DNA from: Paraburkholderia ferrariae NBRC 106233
GTDB taxonomy: Bacteria; Pseudomonadota; Gammaproteobacteria; Burkholderiales; Burkholderiaceae
DNA length: 64,000 bases
Assembly: GCF_000685035.1 (NCBI RefSeq)
Contig: NZ_BAYB01000024.1
Location: forward strand, 62,001 to 126,000
Direction: 5' to 3'
The translations under genes and the position numbers were made by a program. Below, one piece after another: positions 1 through 8,620 of the stretch; the first letter of the stretch is position 1, and every line of letters begins with the position of its first letter. The notes beneath the pieces are model-generated. The model ran no database searches. It was given only the letters and a program-made list of their open reading frames with translations, and was not told the origin of the DNA.

Positions 1-1021
1 CGTTCTTGCCGTGCAGGACGATGCTCACGTGAGCGGCGATCGGCCCGTTGGCGATCTTGCTGCCGTCGAGCGCGGGGAAAGCGCCCGCGCCCTTGCCGGT
101 CGGCTGGTGGCACACCGCGCAGTTCGACATGTAGACCTTCTCGCCGCGCTCCTTCAACTCCGCGAGCGTGTAGGTCTTGTTCGGGTCGTCGTTGGCCGCG
201 GCCATCTTCGCCTTCTGCGTATCGACCCACTTCGCGTAGTCGTCGTCGGAGAGCACCTCGACCACGACCGGCATGAACGCGTGCTCCTTGCCGCACAGCT
301 CGGTACAGAAGCCGCGGAAGGTGCCGACCTTGTCAGCCTTGAACCACGTGTCGCGCACGAAGCCCGGAATCGCATCCTGCTTCACGCCGAACGCGGGCAC
401 GTACCACGAGTGCACGACGTCGTTGGCGGTGGTGATGATGCGGATCTTCTTGTCGACGGGCACGACGAGCGGGTTGTCGACTTCCTGCAGATACGTGTCG
501 GTGATCGGCTGCTCGCCGTCCACTTCGGCGCGCGGCGTCGCGAGCGTGGAGTAGAAGTTGATGCCCTCGCCCGACCCCTTCACGTAGTCGTAGCCCCATT
601 TCCACTGGTAGCCCGTGACCTTGATGGTGAGGTCGGCGTTGGAGGTGTCCTTCATCGCGACCACGGCCTTGGTGGCGGGCAGCGCCATCAGCACGACGAT
701 GACGAACGGCACGATCGTCCAGATGATTTCGACGGTGGTGCTTTCGTGGAAGTGGGCGGCCTGGTGGCCTTTCGATTTACGGTGCGCGTAGATCGAATAG
801 AACATGACGCCGAATACACCGACGAAGATCACGGTGCACAGCAGCAGCATGAACATGTGGAGGTTGTAGAGTTCCTCGGCGATCTTCGTGACCGGCGGCT
901 GGAAATTGATCTCGTTCACCGCCGGGCCGCCGGGGCTGTCTCCTACCGCAAGGGCCGCGCCGGCGAACAGGAGTCCGCTACATGCCAGCACGCCTGAAAG
1001 GGTTCGCTTGATTGTTTTCAT
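1..1021 (-). CDS. coxB: Cytochrome c oxidase subunit II with fused cytochrome c domain (partial)
   Basis: Inner-membrane oxidase subunit that takes electrons from cytochrome c at the CuA centre and passes them to subunit I. The gene runs off the left edge, so the C-terminal end is missing. In order I see a signal peptide (about residues 1-25), two membrane helices (about 52-75 and 88-110), a periplasmic cupredoxin domain with the CuA ligand motif C-T-E-L-C-G-K-E-H near residue 240, and a c-type heme motif C-A-V-C-H near residue 300, so this is the caa3-like form with a tethered cytochrome c. The start at 1021 follows an AAGGA five bases upstream; a second in-frame ATG lies at 1036. The DUF2244 gene lies directly upstream on the same strand, as in other Burkholderia cox operons. 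Confidence 0.95.
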   Translation of the reverse strand, partial: MKTIKRTLSGVLACSGLLFAGAALAVGDSPGGPAVNEINFQPPVTKIAEELYNLHMFMLLLCTVIFVGVFGVMFYSIYAHRKSKGHQAAHFHESTTVEIIWTIVPFVIVVLMALPATKAVVAMKDTSNADLTIKVTGYQWKWGYDYVKGSGEGINFYSTLATPRAEVDGEQPITDTYLQEVDNPLVVPVDKKIRIITTANDVVHSWYVPAFGVKQDAIPGFVRDTWFKADKVGTFRGFCTELCGKEHAFMPVVVEVLSDDDYAKWVDTQKAKMAAANDDPNKTYTLAELKERGEKVYMSNCAVCHQPTGKGAGAFPALDGSKIANGPIAAHVSIVLHGKN

Positions 1022-1138
1022 CGCTTCCTTACCCATGATTTCCATTCAAACCCTCGACCCCGCAGGAAGGTTTCGCATCGTGCACGAACGGACGAGTGCC
1101 AAAGAAGCCAGGCACACGCCTGATGCGGCAAGAGCCGC

Positions 1139-1615
1139 TCAGGCGCCGCGCGCGAGCCACGTACGCAGTTCCCGCGCGAACTGTGCACGCCGGTATTGCG
1201 GCAGATGCAAGCCGACCGCGACGGTCTGGCCGCGGGACACGAGACGTACCGGGTCGCGTGGGGTCGCGCCCGGCTCGACCCGGACCCAGCGGGGATTGAG
1301 TTCGAACTGAGAGAGCGTGTCGGCGCTCACCTGTTCGATCACCAGCCGGTTCGGATACAGCCTGATACGTTCGTAATCGACTGCATGGCGCGCATAGACG
1401 GCGAAGGCGCCACCCACCACCAACAAATCGATACCCGTGAACGGCAGTACCAGCCAGGCGCCGTTGATCAACAGCAGGACGGCGATCGTGACGGAAACGA
1501 AAGCCAGCGACACATAGAAGTACACGAATTGCCTGGGCGAGACCGAACAGTTGCGCTTCATCAGCCAGTCCTTGATGACCGGCTCGGGACTCGCCAGCAG
1601 ATCGGACGTCTGCAT
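1139..1615 (-). CDS. DUF2244 membrane protein of the cox operon
   Basis: A 158-residue protein of the DUF2244 family, whose biochemical role is not established. Two closely spaced hydrophobic helices lie at about residues 27-50 and 52-72, followed by a soluble domain rich in Arg, Val and Leu ending in R-T-W-L-A. The start at 1615 is chosen because AGGAGG sits seven bases upstream; longer open frame upstream lacks such a site. It is co-oriented with coxB and ends about 120 bases before it, so it is probably the first gene of the oxidase operon. A role in oxidase assembly or membrane insertion is an inference from position only. Confidence 0.8.
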   Translation of the reverse strand: MQTSDLLASPEPVIKDWLMKRNCSVSPRQFVYFYVSLAFVSVTIAVLLLINGAWLVLPFTGIDLLVVGGAFAVYARHAVDYERIRLYPNRLVIEQVSADTLSQFELNPRWVRVEPGATPRDPVRLVSRGQTVAVGLHLPQYRRAQFARELRTWLARGA

Positions 1616-1750
1616 CGCTGCCTCCTGCCTCTCACCACTGCAACAACCCGAGACTATCGCTGCCCGGCGCCGCGCACAACCTCGCATAACACTGTAGGCG
1701 TTAGGGCTTGACGCAACGGACTGGGTCTCCTCCATGCGACAAACTGACGC

Positions 1751-1780
1751 ATTATAGGCACGAACCGCCAGCCCCCACAA
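1751..1780 (-). promoter_or_regulatory. Probable sigma-70 promoter of the DUF2244-cox operon
   Basis: On the minus strand a perfect TATAAT (1751-1756) is preceded, after an 18-base spacer, by TTGTGG (1775-1780). It points toward the DUF2244 gene, which begins about 130 bases downstream. The -10 is perfect and the -35 matches the consensus at three of six positions. Confidence 0.5.
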
Positions 1781-1896
1781 GCAAAGCCAGATCGGCCGAA
1801 AACCCAATCCAGACAAGGCTTTACGCGATTTTCAGAGACCTTTTTGAGCGCTTTTCGGTCGCTAATTCCAGGCATAACGAAAGCCCCCTTCCCACG

Positions 1897-2895
1897 TCAT
1901 CGATTCCTTGCCGGGCCGCGCCCGATGTCCTCGATCCTGACGATGCCGTGCCCTTCGGCCGTCGTGCGCGGCACGGCTTTCCATGCGTGTCCGTAGATGA
2001 TTTCGAAGGTGAGCGGGATCGTGCCGCCCTCGGCGTCGCTCTCGCTGCCATCCTTGCGGCGGCGCGCTTCGAGCGCGGCGAGCAGCGCGCGATAGAGGCG
2101 CCGCGAGACCGGTCCCGCCTGCGCCTCGCGCTCGCTGCGCTCGAACGGATAGGCGCCCCAGCGGCGCACGTCCGCGAGCAGCTTCGCGGCGGAGCGATAG
2201 GTGACGGTGATCGTCTCCTGGTCCATCACCGGAATCTCGAAACCGTTTTCGACGAGCATGTCGCCAAGGTCATGCATATCGACGAAGTCGATCACGTGCT
2301 TGCGCGCCGGCACGCCATGCGCGGCCTCGACTTCGGCCCATGCGCCGCGCAACTCCTTGAGCGTGTCGGGGCCGAGCGTGCTGAACATGAGAAGGCCGTT
2401 CACCTTGAGCACGCGCTGCCATTCGCCGAACACGAGGTCCGGGCGCGGATGCCAGTGCAGCGCAAGGTTCGACCACAGCAGTTCGAAAGCGCCGTGCGCG
2501 AACGGCAGCGCGGCGAAGTCGGCCTGCGCGAAGCGCGGCCCGCGCGCGCCGAGCGCACGGCCGATGGAAGCGGGAAGGAAGCGCCGCCAGCTGGTGTCGC
2601 CCGCGTCGTGATGCAGCGCGCGTTGCAGCATGGCGTGCGAGAGGTCGGCGCCGAAGACAGGGGCCTCGGGAAAACGCTGACGCAGGCCGGGCAGATCCTC
2701 GCCCGGGCCGCAGCCCACGTCGAGCACGCTCGCGGGACTCATCTTGATGTAATCGAGCCGCTCGCGCATGCGCTGGGCGATCTCGCGCGGCAGGAAGGCG
2801 ACTTCATCGAAGGTCGCGGCGCGGCGGTCGAAAATGCGCCGCAGAAGCCGGGAATCATAGGCCGGACGGCCGGGTCTGGAGGGCGACGGGGACAT
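1897..2895 (-). CDS. BioC-like SAM-dependent methyltransferase
   Basis: Class I methyltransferase of 332 residues. The SAM-binding motif V-L-D-V-G-C-G-P-G-E lies near residue 57, the acidic loop G-A-D-L-S near residue 82, and a motif IV-like L-L-W-S-N-L-A-L-H-W near residue 138. That last stretch with the following L-K-V-N-G-L-L-M-F-S is typical of malonyl-ACP O-methyltransferase (BioC), which starts pimelate synthesis for biotin. No other bio gene is adjacent, so the substrate is not proven. The gene diverges from comF. The C terminus (about 280-332) is a longer, charged extension than in E. coli BioC. Confidence 0.75.
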   Translation of the reverse strand: MSPSPSRPGRPAYDSRLLRRIFDRRAATFDEVAFLPREIAQRMRERLDYIKMSPASVLDVGCGPGEDLPGLRQRFPEAPVFGADLSHAMLQRALHHDAGDTSWRRFLPASIGRALGARGPRFAQADFAALPFAHGAFELLWSNLALHWHPRPDLVFGEWQRVLKVNGLLMFSTLGPDTLKELRGAWAEVEAAHGVPARKHVIDFVDMHDLGDMLVENGFEIPVMDQETITVTYRSAAKLLADVRRWGAYPFERSEREAQAGPVSRRLYRALLAALEARRRKDGSESDAEGGTIPLTFEIIYGHAWKAVPRTTAEGHGIVRIEDIGRGPARNR

Positions 2896-2923
2896 GTCGG
2901 TCGTATTGGCGAAGTCTGCGAAG

Positions 2924-2929
2924 TATACT
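2924..2929 (+). promoter_or_regulatory. Candidate -10 element for comF
   Basis: TATACT lies in the divergent gap between the methyltransferase and comF. No good -35 is visible at 16-18 bases. It would give a leader of about 38 bases to the ATG at 2974, or about 122 bases to the ATG at 3058. Confidence 0.3.
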
Positions 2930-3057
2930 CGCTCACTCCCATCCTTTCAGTTACGCGAGCCCGCCGTCCGCCGATGCCGCCGTCCGTCCCGCCGCCCGCT
3001 GCCCGTCGCGCAAGCCGTCAGATCCGCCTGCGCGTCTGTCCGAGCCTGCGGACCCTC

Positions 3058-3783
3058 ATGACACTTGCCCGGCCCCGGCTCGCCCAGTTCGTGCTGCCCA
3101 ATCTGTGTTCATTATGCGGCAATTTGTCGCGCGCGACGTTGTGCGTGGCTTGCGACGCGGCCTGCTGGAACGAGCCGCGCCTGCGCTGCGCCGTCTGCGC
3201 ACTGCCGCTCGCCGGCGCACGGCGCGGGGCGGCGCACCGGCGCTACCGCTGCGGAGCGTGCCTTGAAGCGCCGCCCGCGTTCGACGCGACGCTCGCGCTC
3301 GGCGACTATCGCGCGCCGCTCGACCTGCTCGCGCGCGGCCTGAAATTCCGCGCGCGCCTCGCGCTCGGCCGGACCTTCGCGCAGCAACTCGCGCACGCGG
3401 CCGCGGACGCCCTCGATCCCGCCGACCGGCCCGACGTGCTCGTGCCGGTGCCGCTCTCGCGCCAGCGGCTGATCGAGCGCGGCTACAACCAGGCATGGCA
3501 GATCGCGCGGCCGCTCGGACGCACGCTCGGCACGCGCACCGATGCGACGCTCGTGCGCCGCGTGCTCCATACGCCGGCGCAGTCGCGGCTCGACCGCGCC
3601 ACGCGCCGCCGCAACGTGGCGCGCGCCTTCGTGCTGACGAAGCCGGTGCGCGGCCTGCATGTCGGCGTGGTGGACGACGTGATGACCTCGGGCGCCACGC
3701 TCGATGCGCTCGCGCATACGCTCAAAGCCGCCGGCGCGCGGCGCGTGACGAACTTCGTCGCGCTGCGCACGCCGGGAGACTGA
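3058..3783 (+). CDS. comF: ComF family phosphoribosyltransferase-like protein
   Basis: A 241-residue protein of the ComF/GntX family, linked in other bacteria to uptake and processing of transforming DNA. The N-terminal half has three CxxC-type pairs (C-S-L-C, C-V-A-C, C-A-V-C, then C-G-A-C) that look like a zinc ribbon, and the C-terminal half has a phosphoribosyltransferase fold with the PRPP loop V-V-D-D-V-M-T-S-G-A-T near residue 205 and the motif E-R-G-Y-N-Q-A-W. An in-frame ATG at 2974 would add 28 residues; neither start has a clear ribosome-binding site, and the shorter form already has 16 residues before the first cysteine. comM lies in this window about 16 kb away. Confidence 0.85.
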   Translation: MTLARPRLAQFVLPNLCSLCGNLSRATLCVACDAACWNEPRLRCAVCALPLAGARRGAAHRRYRCGACLEAPPAFDATLALGDYRAPLDLLARGLKFRARLALGRTFAQQLAHAAADALDPADRPDVLVPVPLSRQRLIERGYNQAWQIARPLGRTLGTRTDATLVRRVLHTPAQSRLDRATRRRNVARAFVLTKPVRGLHVGVVDDVMTSGATLDALAHTLKAAGARRVTNFVALRTPGD

Positions 3784-3835
3784 TCCCGCTTTTGGCCTTT
3801 TTGCTTTAACTGCTGCTTAACGAGTCTTGTTCATC

Positions 3836-4306
3836 ATGTTCAACGTCGTTCTCGTCGAACCGGAAATTCCGCCGAACACCGGCAACGTGATCCGCCTGTG
3901 CGCGAACACGGGCGCCCGGCTGCACCTGATCGAGCCGCTCGGCTTTCCGCTCGACGACGCGAAGATGCGCCGCGCCGGCCTCGACTATCACGAGTACGCG
4001 CAAATGCACGTGCACCGCGACTGGGACGCCCTGCTCGCCGCCGAATCGCCCGATCCGTCGCGCATGTTCGCCTTCACCACGCGCGGCTCGGGACGCTTCC
4101 ATGCGCACGCGTTCCTGCCCGGCGACTGGTTCGTGTTCGGCGCCGAAACGCGCGGCCTGCCCGATGCCGTGCTCGCGCGCTTTCCCAACGAGCAGCGCGT
4201 GCGCCTGCCCATGCGTCCGGGCAATCGCAGCCTGAACCTCTCGAACACGGTGGCCGTGGTCGTGTTCGAAGCGTGGCGCCAGGCGGGATTCGAAGGCGGA
4301 GAATAA
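3836..4306 (+). CDS. trmL: tRNA (cytidine(34)-2'-O)-methyltransferase
   Basis: SPOUT-class enzyme of 156 residues that 2'-O-methylates the wobble position of tRNA-Leu isoacceptors using SAM. The trefoil-knot SAM site is visible as N-T-G-N-V-I-R-L-C-A-N-T-G near residue 15, V-F-G-A-E-T-R-G-L-P near residue 100 and S-L-N-L-S-N-T-V-A-V near residue 130. The length matches E. coli TrmL. The ATG at 3836 is preferred over an in-frame TTG nine bases upstream because it gives the usual F-N-V-V-L-V-E-P-E-I-P start of the family. It follows comF by about 50 bases and may be cotranscribed. Confidence 0.93.
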   Translation: MFNVVLVEPEIPPNTGNVIRLCANTGARLHLIEPLGFPLDDAKMRRAGLDYHEYAQMHVHRDWDALLAAESPDPSRMFAFTTRGSGRFHAHAFLPGDWFVFGAETRGLPDAVLARFPNEQRVRLPMRPGNRSLNLSNTVAVVVFEAWRQAGFEGGE

Positions 4307-4342
4307 GGCGCGGCCGAGGTTCGACCGGGCCGCGGCGCTCGC

Positions 4343-4867
4343 TCAGCGCTTGCCGAACTCGCGCTGATAGCGCGCGTCCATCGCGTCGTCGAAGCACGCG
4401 AAGATCACGTGTTCGAGCCCGGCGTAGTCCGGCAGCGCGTCGATCACCGTTTGCGTGGCGATGGCAACGGCATCGTCGGCGGGGAAATGGTAGACCCCGC
4501 AACTGATTGCGGGAAACGCGATACTGCGCCCGCCCGCGGCCCGCGCGCATTCGAGCGAGCGGCGGTAGCACGAGGCGAGCAGCCGCGCCTCGTCATGGCC
4601 GCCGCCATGCCAGACAGGGCCGACGGTATGGATCACATGGCGGGCAGCAAGCCGGTAGCCGGCCGTGATTTTGGCGTCGCCGGTCGGGCAGCCGTTCAGG
4701 GTTTCGCACTCGCGCAGCAGGTCGGGGCCGGCCGCGCGGTGTATCGCGCCGTCCACGCCGCCGCCGCCCAGCAGCGAGGTATTCGCGGCGTTGACAATCG
4801 CATCGACGTTAAGCGTGGTGATATCCACCACGCGCGATTCGATCCGGCAGTTTCCGATGGTCAGCAT
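4343..4867 (-). CDS. Macro-domain protein, probable O-acetyl-ADP-ribose deacetylase
   Basis: Single macro domain of 174 residues that binds and hydrolyses ADP-ribose derivatives. It has the diagnostic motifs V-D-A-I-V-N-A-A-N near residue 22, L-L-G-G-G-G-V-D-G-A-I-H near residue 32, G-D-A-K-I-T near residue 63, and A-F-P-A-I-S-C-G-V-Y near residue 117, all characteristic of the YmdB/MacroD class. It is 42 bases downstream of gpsA on the same strand, probably the distal gene of the rhodanese-grxC-secB-gpsA transcript. It converges on trmL with only 36 bases between stops. Confidence 0.88.
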   Translation of the reverse strand: MLTIGNCRIESRVVDITTLNVDAIVNAANTSLLGGGGVDGAIHRAAGPDLLRECETLNGCPTGDAKITAGYRLAARHVIHTVGPVWHGGGHDEARLLASCYRRSLECARAAGGRSIAFPAISCGVYHFPADDAVAIATQTVIDALPDYAGLEHVIFACFDDAMDARYQREFGKR

Positions 4868-4909
4868 GTCGAGCTCCTTCCTGGGTGCTCCCGCCAGACC
4901 CCGCTTTGT

Positions 4910-5911
4910 CTATTCCGCCCGGGCGTCCCGCTTGAGCAATGCGCTCACGGCGTCGCGCGGCGCCACGCCGTCGAACAGGACGGCGCACACCGCCTCGGTA
5001 ATCGGCATGTCGATGCCGTGCTCGCGCGCGATGGCCAGCACGGCCTGCGCGCAGCGCACGCCTTCGGCGACATGGCCGAGCGCGCCGAGAATGTCGTCGA
5101 GCGTGCGGCCGCTCGCGAGCTGCACGCCGACGGTGCGGTTGCGCGACAGGTCGCCCGTGGCCGTCAGGATGAGATCGCCGAGGCCGGTGAGACCCGTGAA
5201 CGTCTCCGCCCGGCCGCCCAGCGTGACGCCAAGGCGTGACATCTCGGCGAGCCCGCGCGTGATGAGCGCGGCGCGCGCATTCAGGCCGAGGCCGAGTCCG
5301 TCCGCGATGCCGGTTGCGATGGCGAGCACGTTCTTGACCGCGCCGCCCACTTCGACGCCGACCACGTCGTCGCCGGTGTAGATGCGCATGGCCCGGTGAT
5401 GGAACGCGGCCAGCGTGCGTTCGCGGCACGCCGCCGAGGTGCTGGCCACCGTCAGCGCGACAGGCAGCCCCTGGGCCACCTCGCGCGCAAAGCTCGGTCC
5501 CGAGAGCACGCCGTTGCTGGCGTGCTCGGGCAACTCCGCCGCCACCACCTGATGCGGCATGAGCTGGGTCTGGGCTTCGAAGCCCTTGCAGAGCCAGACG
5601 AAGTGGGCCGGCACGCGGCCGAGATCGCGCATCGTGCGCAACAGGCCGCGCATACCGGCCACGGGCGTTGCGACGACGACGAGCGCCGCCTCGCCCGAAG
5701 CATGGTCGAGCACGGCGGCGAGATCCGTTTCGTAGTGAAGATTGTGCGGCAGCGAGACGCCCGCCAGATAGCGGGCATTCTCGTGCGTGCTGGCGAGGGC
5801 GCCGATGAGCGCGGCATCGCGCGCCCACAGCACCGTGTCGTCATGGGCGCGGGCCAGATGGCCGGCCAGCGCGGTGCCCCACGCGCCGGCGCCGAGAACG
5901 GCGACTTTCAT
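4910..5911 (-). CDS. gpsA: NAD(P)H-dependent glycerol-3-phosphate dehydrogenase
   Basis: Cytoplasmic enzyme of 333 residues that reduces dihydroxyacetone phosphate to sn-glycerol-3-phosphate, the backbone for phospholipids. The Rossmann motif V-L-G-A-G-A-W-G-T-A-L-A is at residues 4-15, followed by the family signature L-S-G-P-S-F-A near residue 140, G-G-A-V-K-N-V near residue 190 with the catalytic lysine, and the substrate loop T-G-L-G-D-L near residue 250. The start at 5911 begins directly with the Rossmann strand; an upstream in-frame codon at 5926 would add five residues. It follows secB by 27 bases, matching the conserved secB-gpsA order of proteobacteria. Confidence 0.96.
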   Translation of the reverse strand: MKVAVLGAGAWGTALAGHLARAHDDTVLWARDAALIGALASTHENARYLAGVSLPHNLHYETDLAAVLDHASGEAALVVVATPVAGMRGLLRTMRDLGRVPAHFVWLCKGFEAQTQLMPHQVVAAELPEHASNGVLSGPSFAREVAQGLPVALTVASTSAACRERTLAAFHHRAMRIYTGDDVVGVEVGGAVKNVLAIATGIADGLGLGLNARAALITRGLAEMSRLGVTLGGRAETFTGLTGLGDLILTATGDLSRNRTVGVQLASGRTLDDILGALGHVAEGVRCAQAVLAIAREHGIDMPITEAVCAVLFDGVAPRDAVSALLKRDARAE

Positions 5912-5938
5912 TGCGATACTCCGCACCGGCGGTCGGGG

Positions 5939-6409
5939 TTAGTGCGTGGCCGTGCTTTGCGCGGCGCCGTCTTGCTGCGCGAGCTGCTGCAGGCGTTGCT
6001 CGTAGAGCGCCTGGAAGTTGATCTCGGCAAGGTGGATCGGCGGGAAGCCGGCGCGCGTGATCGCGTCGGCGATATTCGAGCGCAGGTACGGGAACAGGAT
6101 CGTCGGGCACGCAATGCCGACGAGCGGGTCGAGCTGTTCGACGGGGATGTTGCGGATGTCGAAAATGCCGGCCTGCTTGGCTTCGATCAGGAACGCAACC
6201 TTGTCCTTCACCTTGGCCGTCACGGTGCCGGTGACGAGAATTTCGAAGACGGATTCGGCGAGGCGCTCGGCCTTGACATCGACTTCCACTTCGACCGAAG
6301 GCATGTCCTGCTCAAGGAAGATGGCCGGCGAATTCGGCTGCTCGAGCGACATGTCCTTGAGGTAGATGCGCTGGATATTGAAGAACGGCTGGTTGTTCTC
6401 GTCAGACAT
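5939..6409 (-). CDS. secB: Protein-export chaperone SecB
   Basis: Tetrameric cytosolic chaperone of 156 residues that keeps preproteins unfolded and delivers them to SecA. The family core F-N-I-Q-R-I-Y-L-K-D-M-S-L-E-Q-P lies at residues 10-25, and the conserved C-P-T-I-L-F-P-Y-L-R segment near residue 104. The length is typical. The C terminus ends in an Ala/Gln-rich tail. It sits between grxC (192 bases upstream) and gpsA. Confidence 0.97.
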   Translation of the reverse strand: MSDENNQPFFNIQRIYLKDMSLEQPNSPAIFLEQDMPSVEVEVDVKAERLAESVFEILVTGTVTAKVKDKVAFLIEAKQAGIFDIRNIPVEQLDPLVGIACPTILFPYLRSNIADAITRAGFPPIHLAEINFQALYEQRLQQLAQQDGAAQSTATH

Positions 6410-6600
6410 GGTGAATGGCTTCCCTGATTAAATGGATTGCAGCAGCAAACTACATTACAACGCGTACTTCCCCCGCGCACAGCGGCGGCCCTGCATGCGA
6501 ACAAGCCCGCGCCGGCCTGACACGAACCAGGCCGGCGCGGGCTCAAAGCCCTGCGGCATCGCACCTTGCGAGGCGCGGCGCCGCGGCTTCGCTCGGGACG

Positions 6601-6864
6601 TCAGGCTGCTTTTTCGAGCAGCGGCATCAGGCCGCCGGCGCGGTCGAGCGCGGACAGGTCGTCATAACCGCCCACGTGCGTCTCGCCGATGAAAACCTGC
6701 GGCACGGTCCTGCGGCCGGTGCGGGTCATCATTTCCTCGCGACGGGCCGGGTCCCGGTCGATCAGCACCTTCTCGATATGCTCGACGCCGCGCGACTTTA
6801 AAAGACGTTCGGCCATCTGGCAATACGGGCACACCTGGGTGCTGTACATGACCACTTTGCTCAC
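6601..6864 (-). CDS. grxC: Glutaredoxin 3
   Basis: Glutathione-dependent oxidoreductase of 87 residues, with the active-site motif C-P-Y-C at residues 11-14 and the substrate/GSH-binding elements T-V-P-Q-V-F-I and H-V-G-G-Y-D-D. The start is GTG at 6864, set by an AAGGAGG six to seven bases upstream, and it overlaps the stop of the rhodanese gene by four bases (GTGA), implying translational coupling. Glutathione synthesis genes gshA and gshB lie about 8 kb away. Confidence 0.95.
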   Translation of the reverse strand: MSKVVMYSTQVCPYCQMAERLLKSRGVEHIEKVLIDRDPARREEMMTRTGRRTVPQVFIGETHVGGYDDLSALDRAGGLMPLLEKAA

Positions 6865-7286
6865 TTCGGACCTCCTTGTTTCACGACCGGCATGCCGGCC
6901 TGTTGCCAGGCGTTCACGCCGCCGTCCAGGACGTGGACTTCGGCAAAACCGGCATCTTTCACGAGGCGCTGCGCCTTGTGCGACTGCTGGCCCGTCTGGC
7001 AGACCAGCAGCACCGGATTGCTCTTGTTCTTCACGAACTGGCCCGCTTTGGCCTGCAGCTCGGCAAATTCGAGATGACGGGCCGAGGGCAGGTGCCCCTT
7101 CGCGAAGTCCTCTGCGGAACGCAGGTCGATCACCACCGCATTGCGGCGGTTGATGAGCTGCGTGGCCTCGGCGGCGGAAACGCCGCGACGGCCGCCGCGC
7201 TGCAAGGTCGGCCACAGAAGCAACCCTCCTGAGATGAGGGCGATCGCGATGAGTACAAGGTTGATGTAATTGCTAAAGAACGTCAC
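6861..7286 (-). CDS. Membrane-anchored rhodanese-domain protein
   Basis: Rhodanese (sulfurtransferase-like) domain of 141 residues with one N-terminal membrane helix (about residues 7-26), so the catalytic domain is tethered to the inner membrane. The presumed active-site cysteine is in V-C-Q-T-G-Q-Q-S near residue 96. It resembles YibN, which precedes grxC-secB-gpsA in E. coli. The start codon is GTG at 7286. Its physiological sulfur donor or acceptor is unknown. It overlaps grxC by four bases. Confidence 0.88.
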   Translation of the reverse strand: MTFFSNYINLVLIAIALISGGLLLWPTLQRGGRRGVSAAEATQLINRRNAVVIDLRSAEDFAKGHLPSARHLEFAELQAKAGQFVKNKSNPVLLVCQTGQQSHKAQRLVKDAGFAEVHVLDGGVNAWQQAGMPVVKQGGPK

Positions 7287-7352
7287 GGAAAATCCGCCGG
7301 GAAAAGGAGAAATCGGAGAAATCGTGGGAAATCCAGATCAGACAATCCGGTC

Positions 7353-7358
7353 ATTATA
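7353..7358 (-). promoter_or_regulatory. Candidate -10 element for the rhodanese-grxC-secB-gpsA operon
   Basis: A perfect TATAAT on the minus strand about 67 bases before the rhodanese start, in an A/T-rich patch in the gap diverging from gpmA. No convincing -35 hexamer at 16-18 bases. The plus strand of the same patch reads TATAAA at 7355-7360 and could serve gpmA. Confidence 0.4.
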
Positions 7359-7521
7359 AAATAACCGTTTGTCGCGAGGGTGGCGCGCCCCAGCCCGGGT
7401 TCGCGGGTCGCTTGCGCGACACGGCGGCCCTGCTTCGACGGATTCCCCGCGAGGCCACCCGGACGGGCCTGGTTTTTCTCCCGTCCCCGATTACTGCTTC
7501 CTCACTACCGACCGGCATCCC

Positions 7522-8268
7522 ATGTACAAACTCGTACTCATCCGCCACGGCGAATCGACGTGGAACAAGGAAAACCGCTTCACCGGCTGGGTCGACGTCG
7601 ACCTCACCGAACAGGGCGTGCGCGAAGCCCAGCAGGCCGGCCGCCTGCTCAAGGAATCGGGCTATACGTTCGACATCGCCTACACCTCGGTGCTCAAGCG
7701 CGCCATCCGCACGCTCTGGCACGTCCAGGACCAGATGGACGAGATGTACCTGCCGGTCGTCCACTCGTGGCGCCTGAACGAGCGCCACTACGGCGCGCTT
7801 TCGGGCCTGAACAAGGCCGAAACCGCCGCGAAATACGGCGACGAGCAGGTGCTCGTCTGGCGCCGCAGCTACGACACGCCGCCTCCCGCGCTCGATCCGG
7901 CGGACCCGCGCACGTCGTACAACGACCCGCGCTACGCCCGCGTGCCGCGCGAGCAGCTGCCGCTCGCCGAATGCCTGAAGGACACCGTCGCGCGCGTGCT
8001 GCCCATGTGGAACGAGTCGATCGCCCCGGCCATCAAGTCGGGCAAGAAGGTCGTGATCGCCGCCCACGGCAACTCGATCCGGGCGCTCGTGAAGTACCTC
8101 GACGGCATCTCGGACGACGACATCGTCGGCCTGAACATCCCGAACGGCGTGCCGCTCGTCTATGAACTGGACGAGAACCTTAAGCCGCTCACGCACTACT
8201 ATCTGGGCGACGCCGACGCCATCGCGAAGGCCCAGGCCGCCGTCGCGAACCAGGGCAAGGCGGGCTGA
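7522..8268 (+). CDS. gpmA: 2,3-bisphosphoglycerate-dependent phosphoglycerate mutase
   Basis: Glycolytic and gluconeogenic enzyme of 248 residues interconverting 3- and 2-phosphoglycerate through a phosphohistidine. The catalytic L-I-R-H-G-E-S-T-W-N motif is at residues 5-14 with His8, the second active-site segment E-R-H-Y-G-A-L is near residue 87, and the second catalytic histidine is in A-A-H-G-N-S-I-R near residue 178. The length and motifs match cofactor-dependent mutases. It diverges from the rhodanese operon and is followed 352 bases later by the S41 protease gene. Confidence 0.97.
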   Translation: MYKLVLIRHGESTWNKENRFTGWVDVDLTEQGVREAQQAGRLLKESGYTFDIAYTSVLKRAIRTLWHVQDQMDEMYLPVVHSWRLNERHYGALSGLNKAETAAKYGDEQVLVWRRSYDTPPPALDPADPRTSYNDPRYARVPREQLPLAECLKDTVARVLPMWNESIAPAIKSGKKVVIAAHGNSIRALVKYLDGISDDDIVGLNIPNGVPLVYELDENLKPLTHYYLGDADAIAKAQAAVANQGKAG

Positions 8269-8316
8269 ACGCGCCCTCGCCTGTGCGGCACGCCAGGGCG
8301 GCACGGACCGGCATCG

Positions 8317-8342
8317 GCCGGTTCTTGCCGCCGGTTCTTGCC
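8317..8342. repeat. 13-bp tandem duplication
   Basis: Two head-to-tail copies of GCCGGTTCTTGCC, followed by a degenerate third copy ending in ATTCTTGC. Non-coding. Confidence 0.8.
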
Positions 8343-8554
8343 AATTCTTGCTGCCGCTTACCGTTGCCTGCCGGAAGATCATCGCGCGAAACGCGCGGCG
8401 CGCCGGCGGCACGCTTGCCTGTCCAAACTGCCAGCCCCGCGCCAGCGTCATGCCTGGCAAGGCTTTGCGGCCGATTTCATGCGAACCGGGCACACGCTTC
8501 GCTGTCGAATGGCCATCTTCCGTTCATGATGCACAGCCCCGGCAGGTGTGCAGT

Positions 8555-8560
8555 TATACT
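8555..8560 (+). promoter_or_regulatory. Candidate -10 element for the S41 protease gene
   Basis: TATACT about 60 bases upstream of the protease ATG. No good -35 is visible. Confidence 0.3.
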
Positions 8561-8620
8561 TGTCCGTCGCTTTTCCATTGGACGCTGCCACGCGCCTTTC
8601 GACCGCACGCAACAATCTCT

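Larger units (their letters stand above)
8269..8620. other. Gap between gpmA and the S41 protease gene
   Basis: No gene is supported here. It contains a 13-bp tandem duplication at 8317-8342 and a TATACT near the protease gene. No clear terminator for gpmA was seen. Confidence 0.6.
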
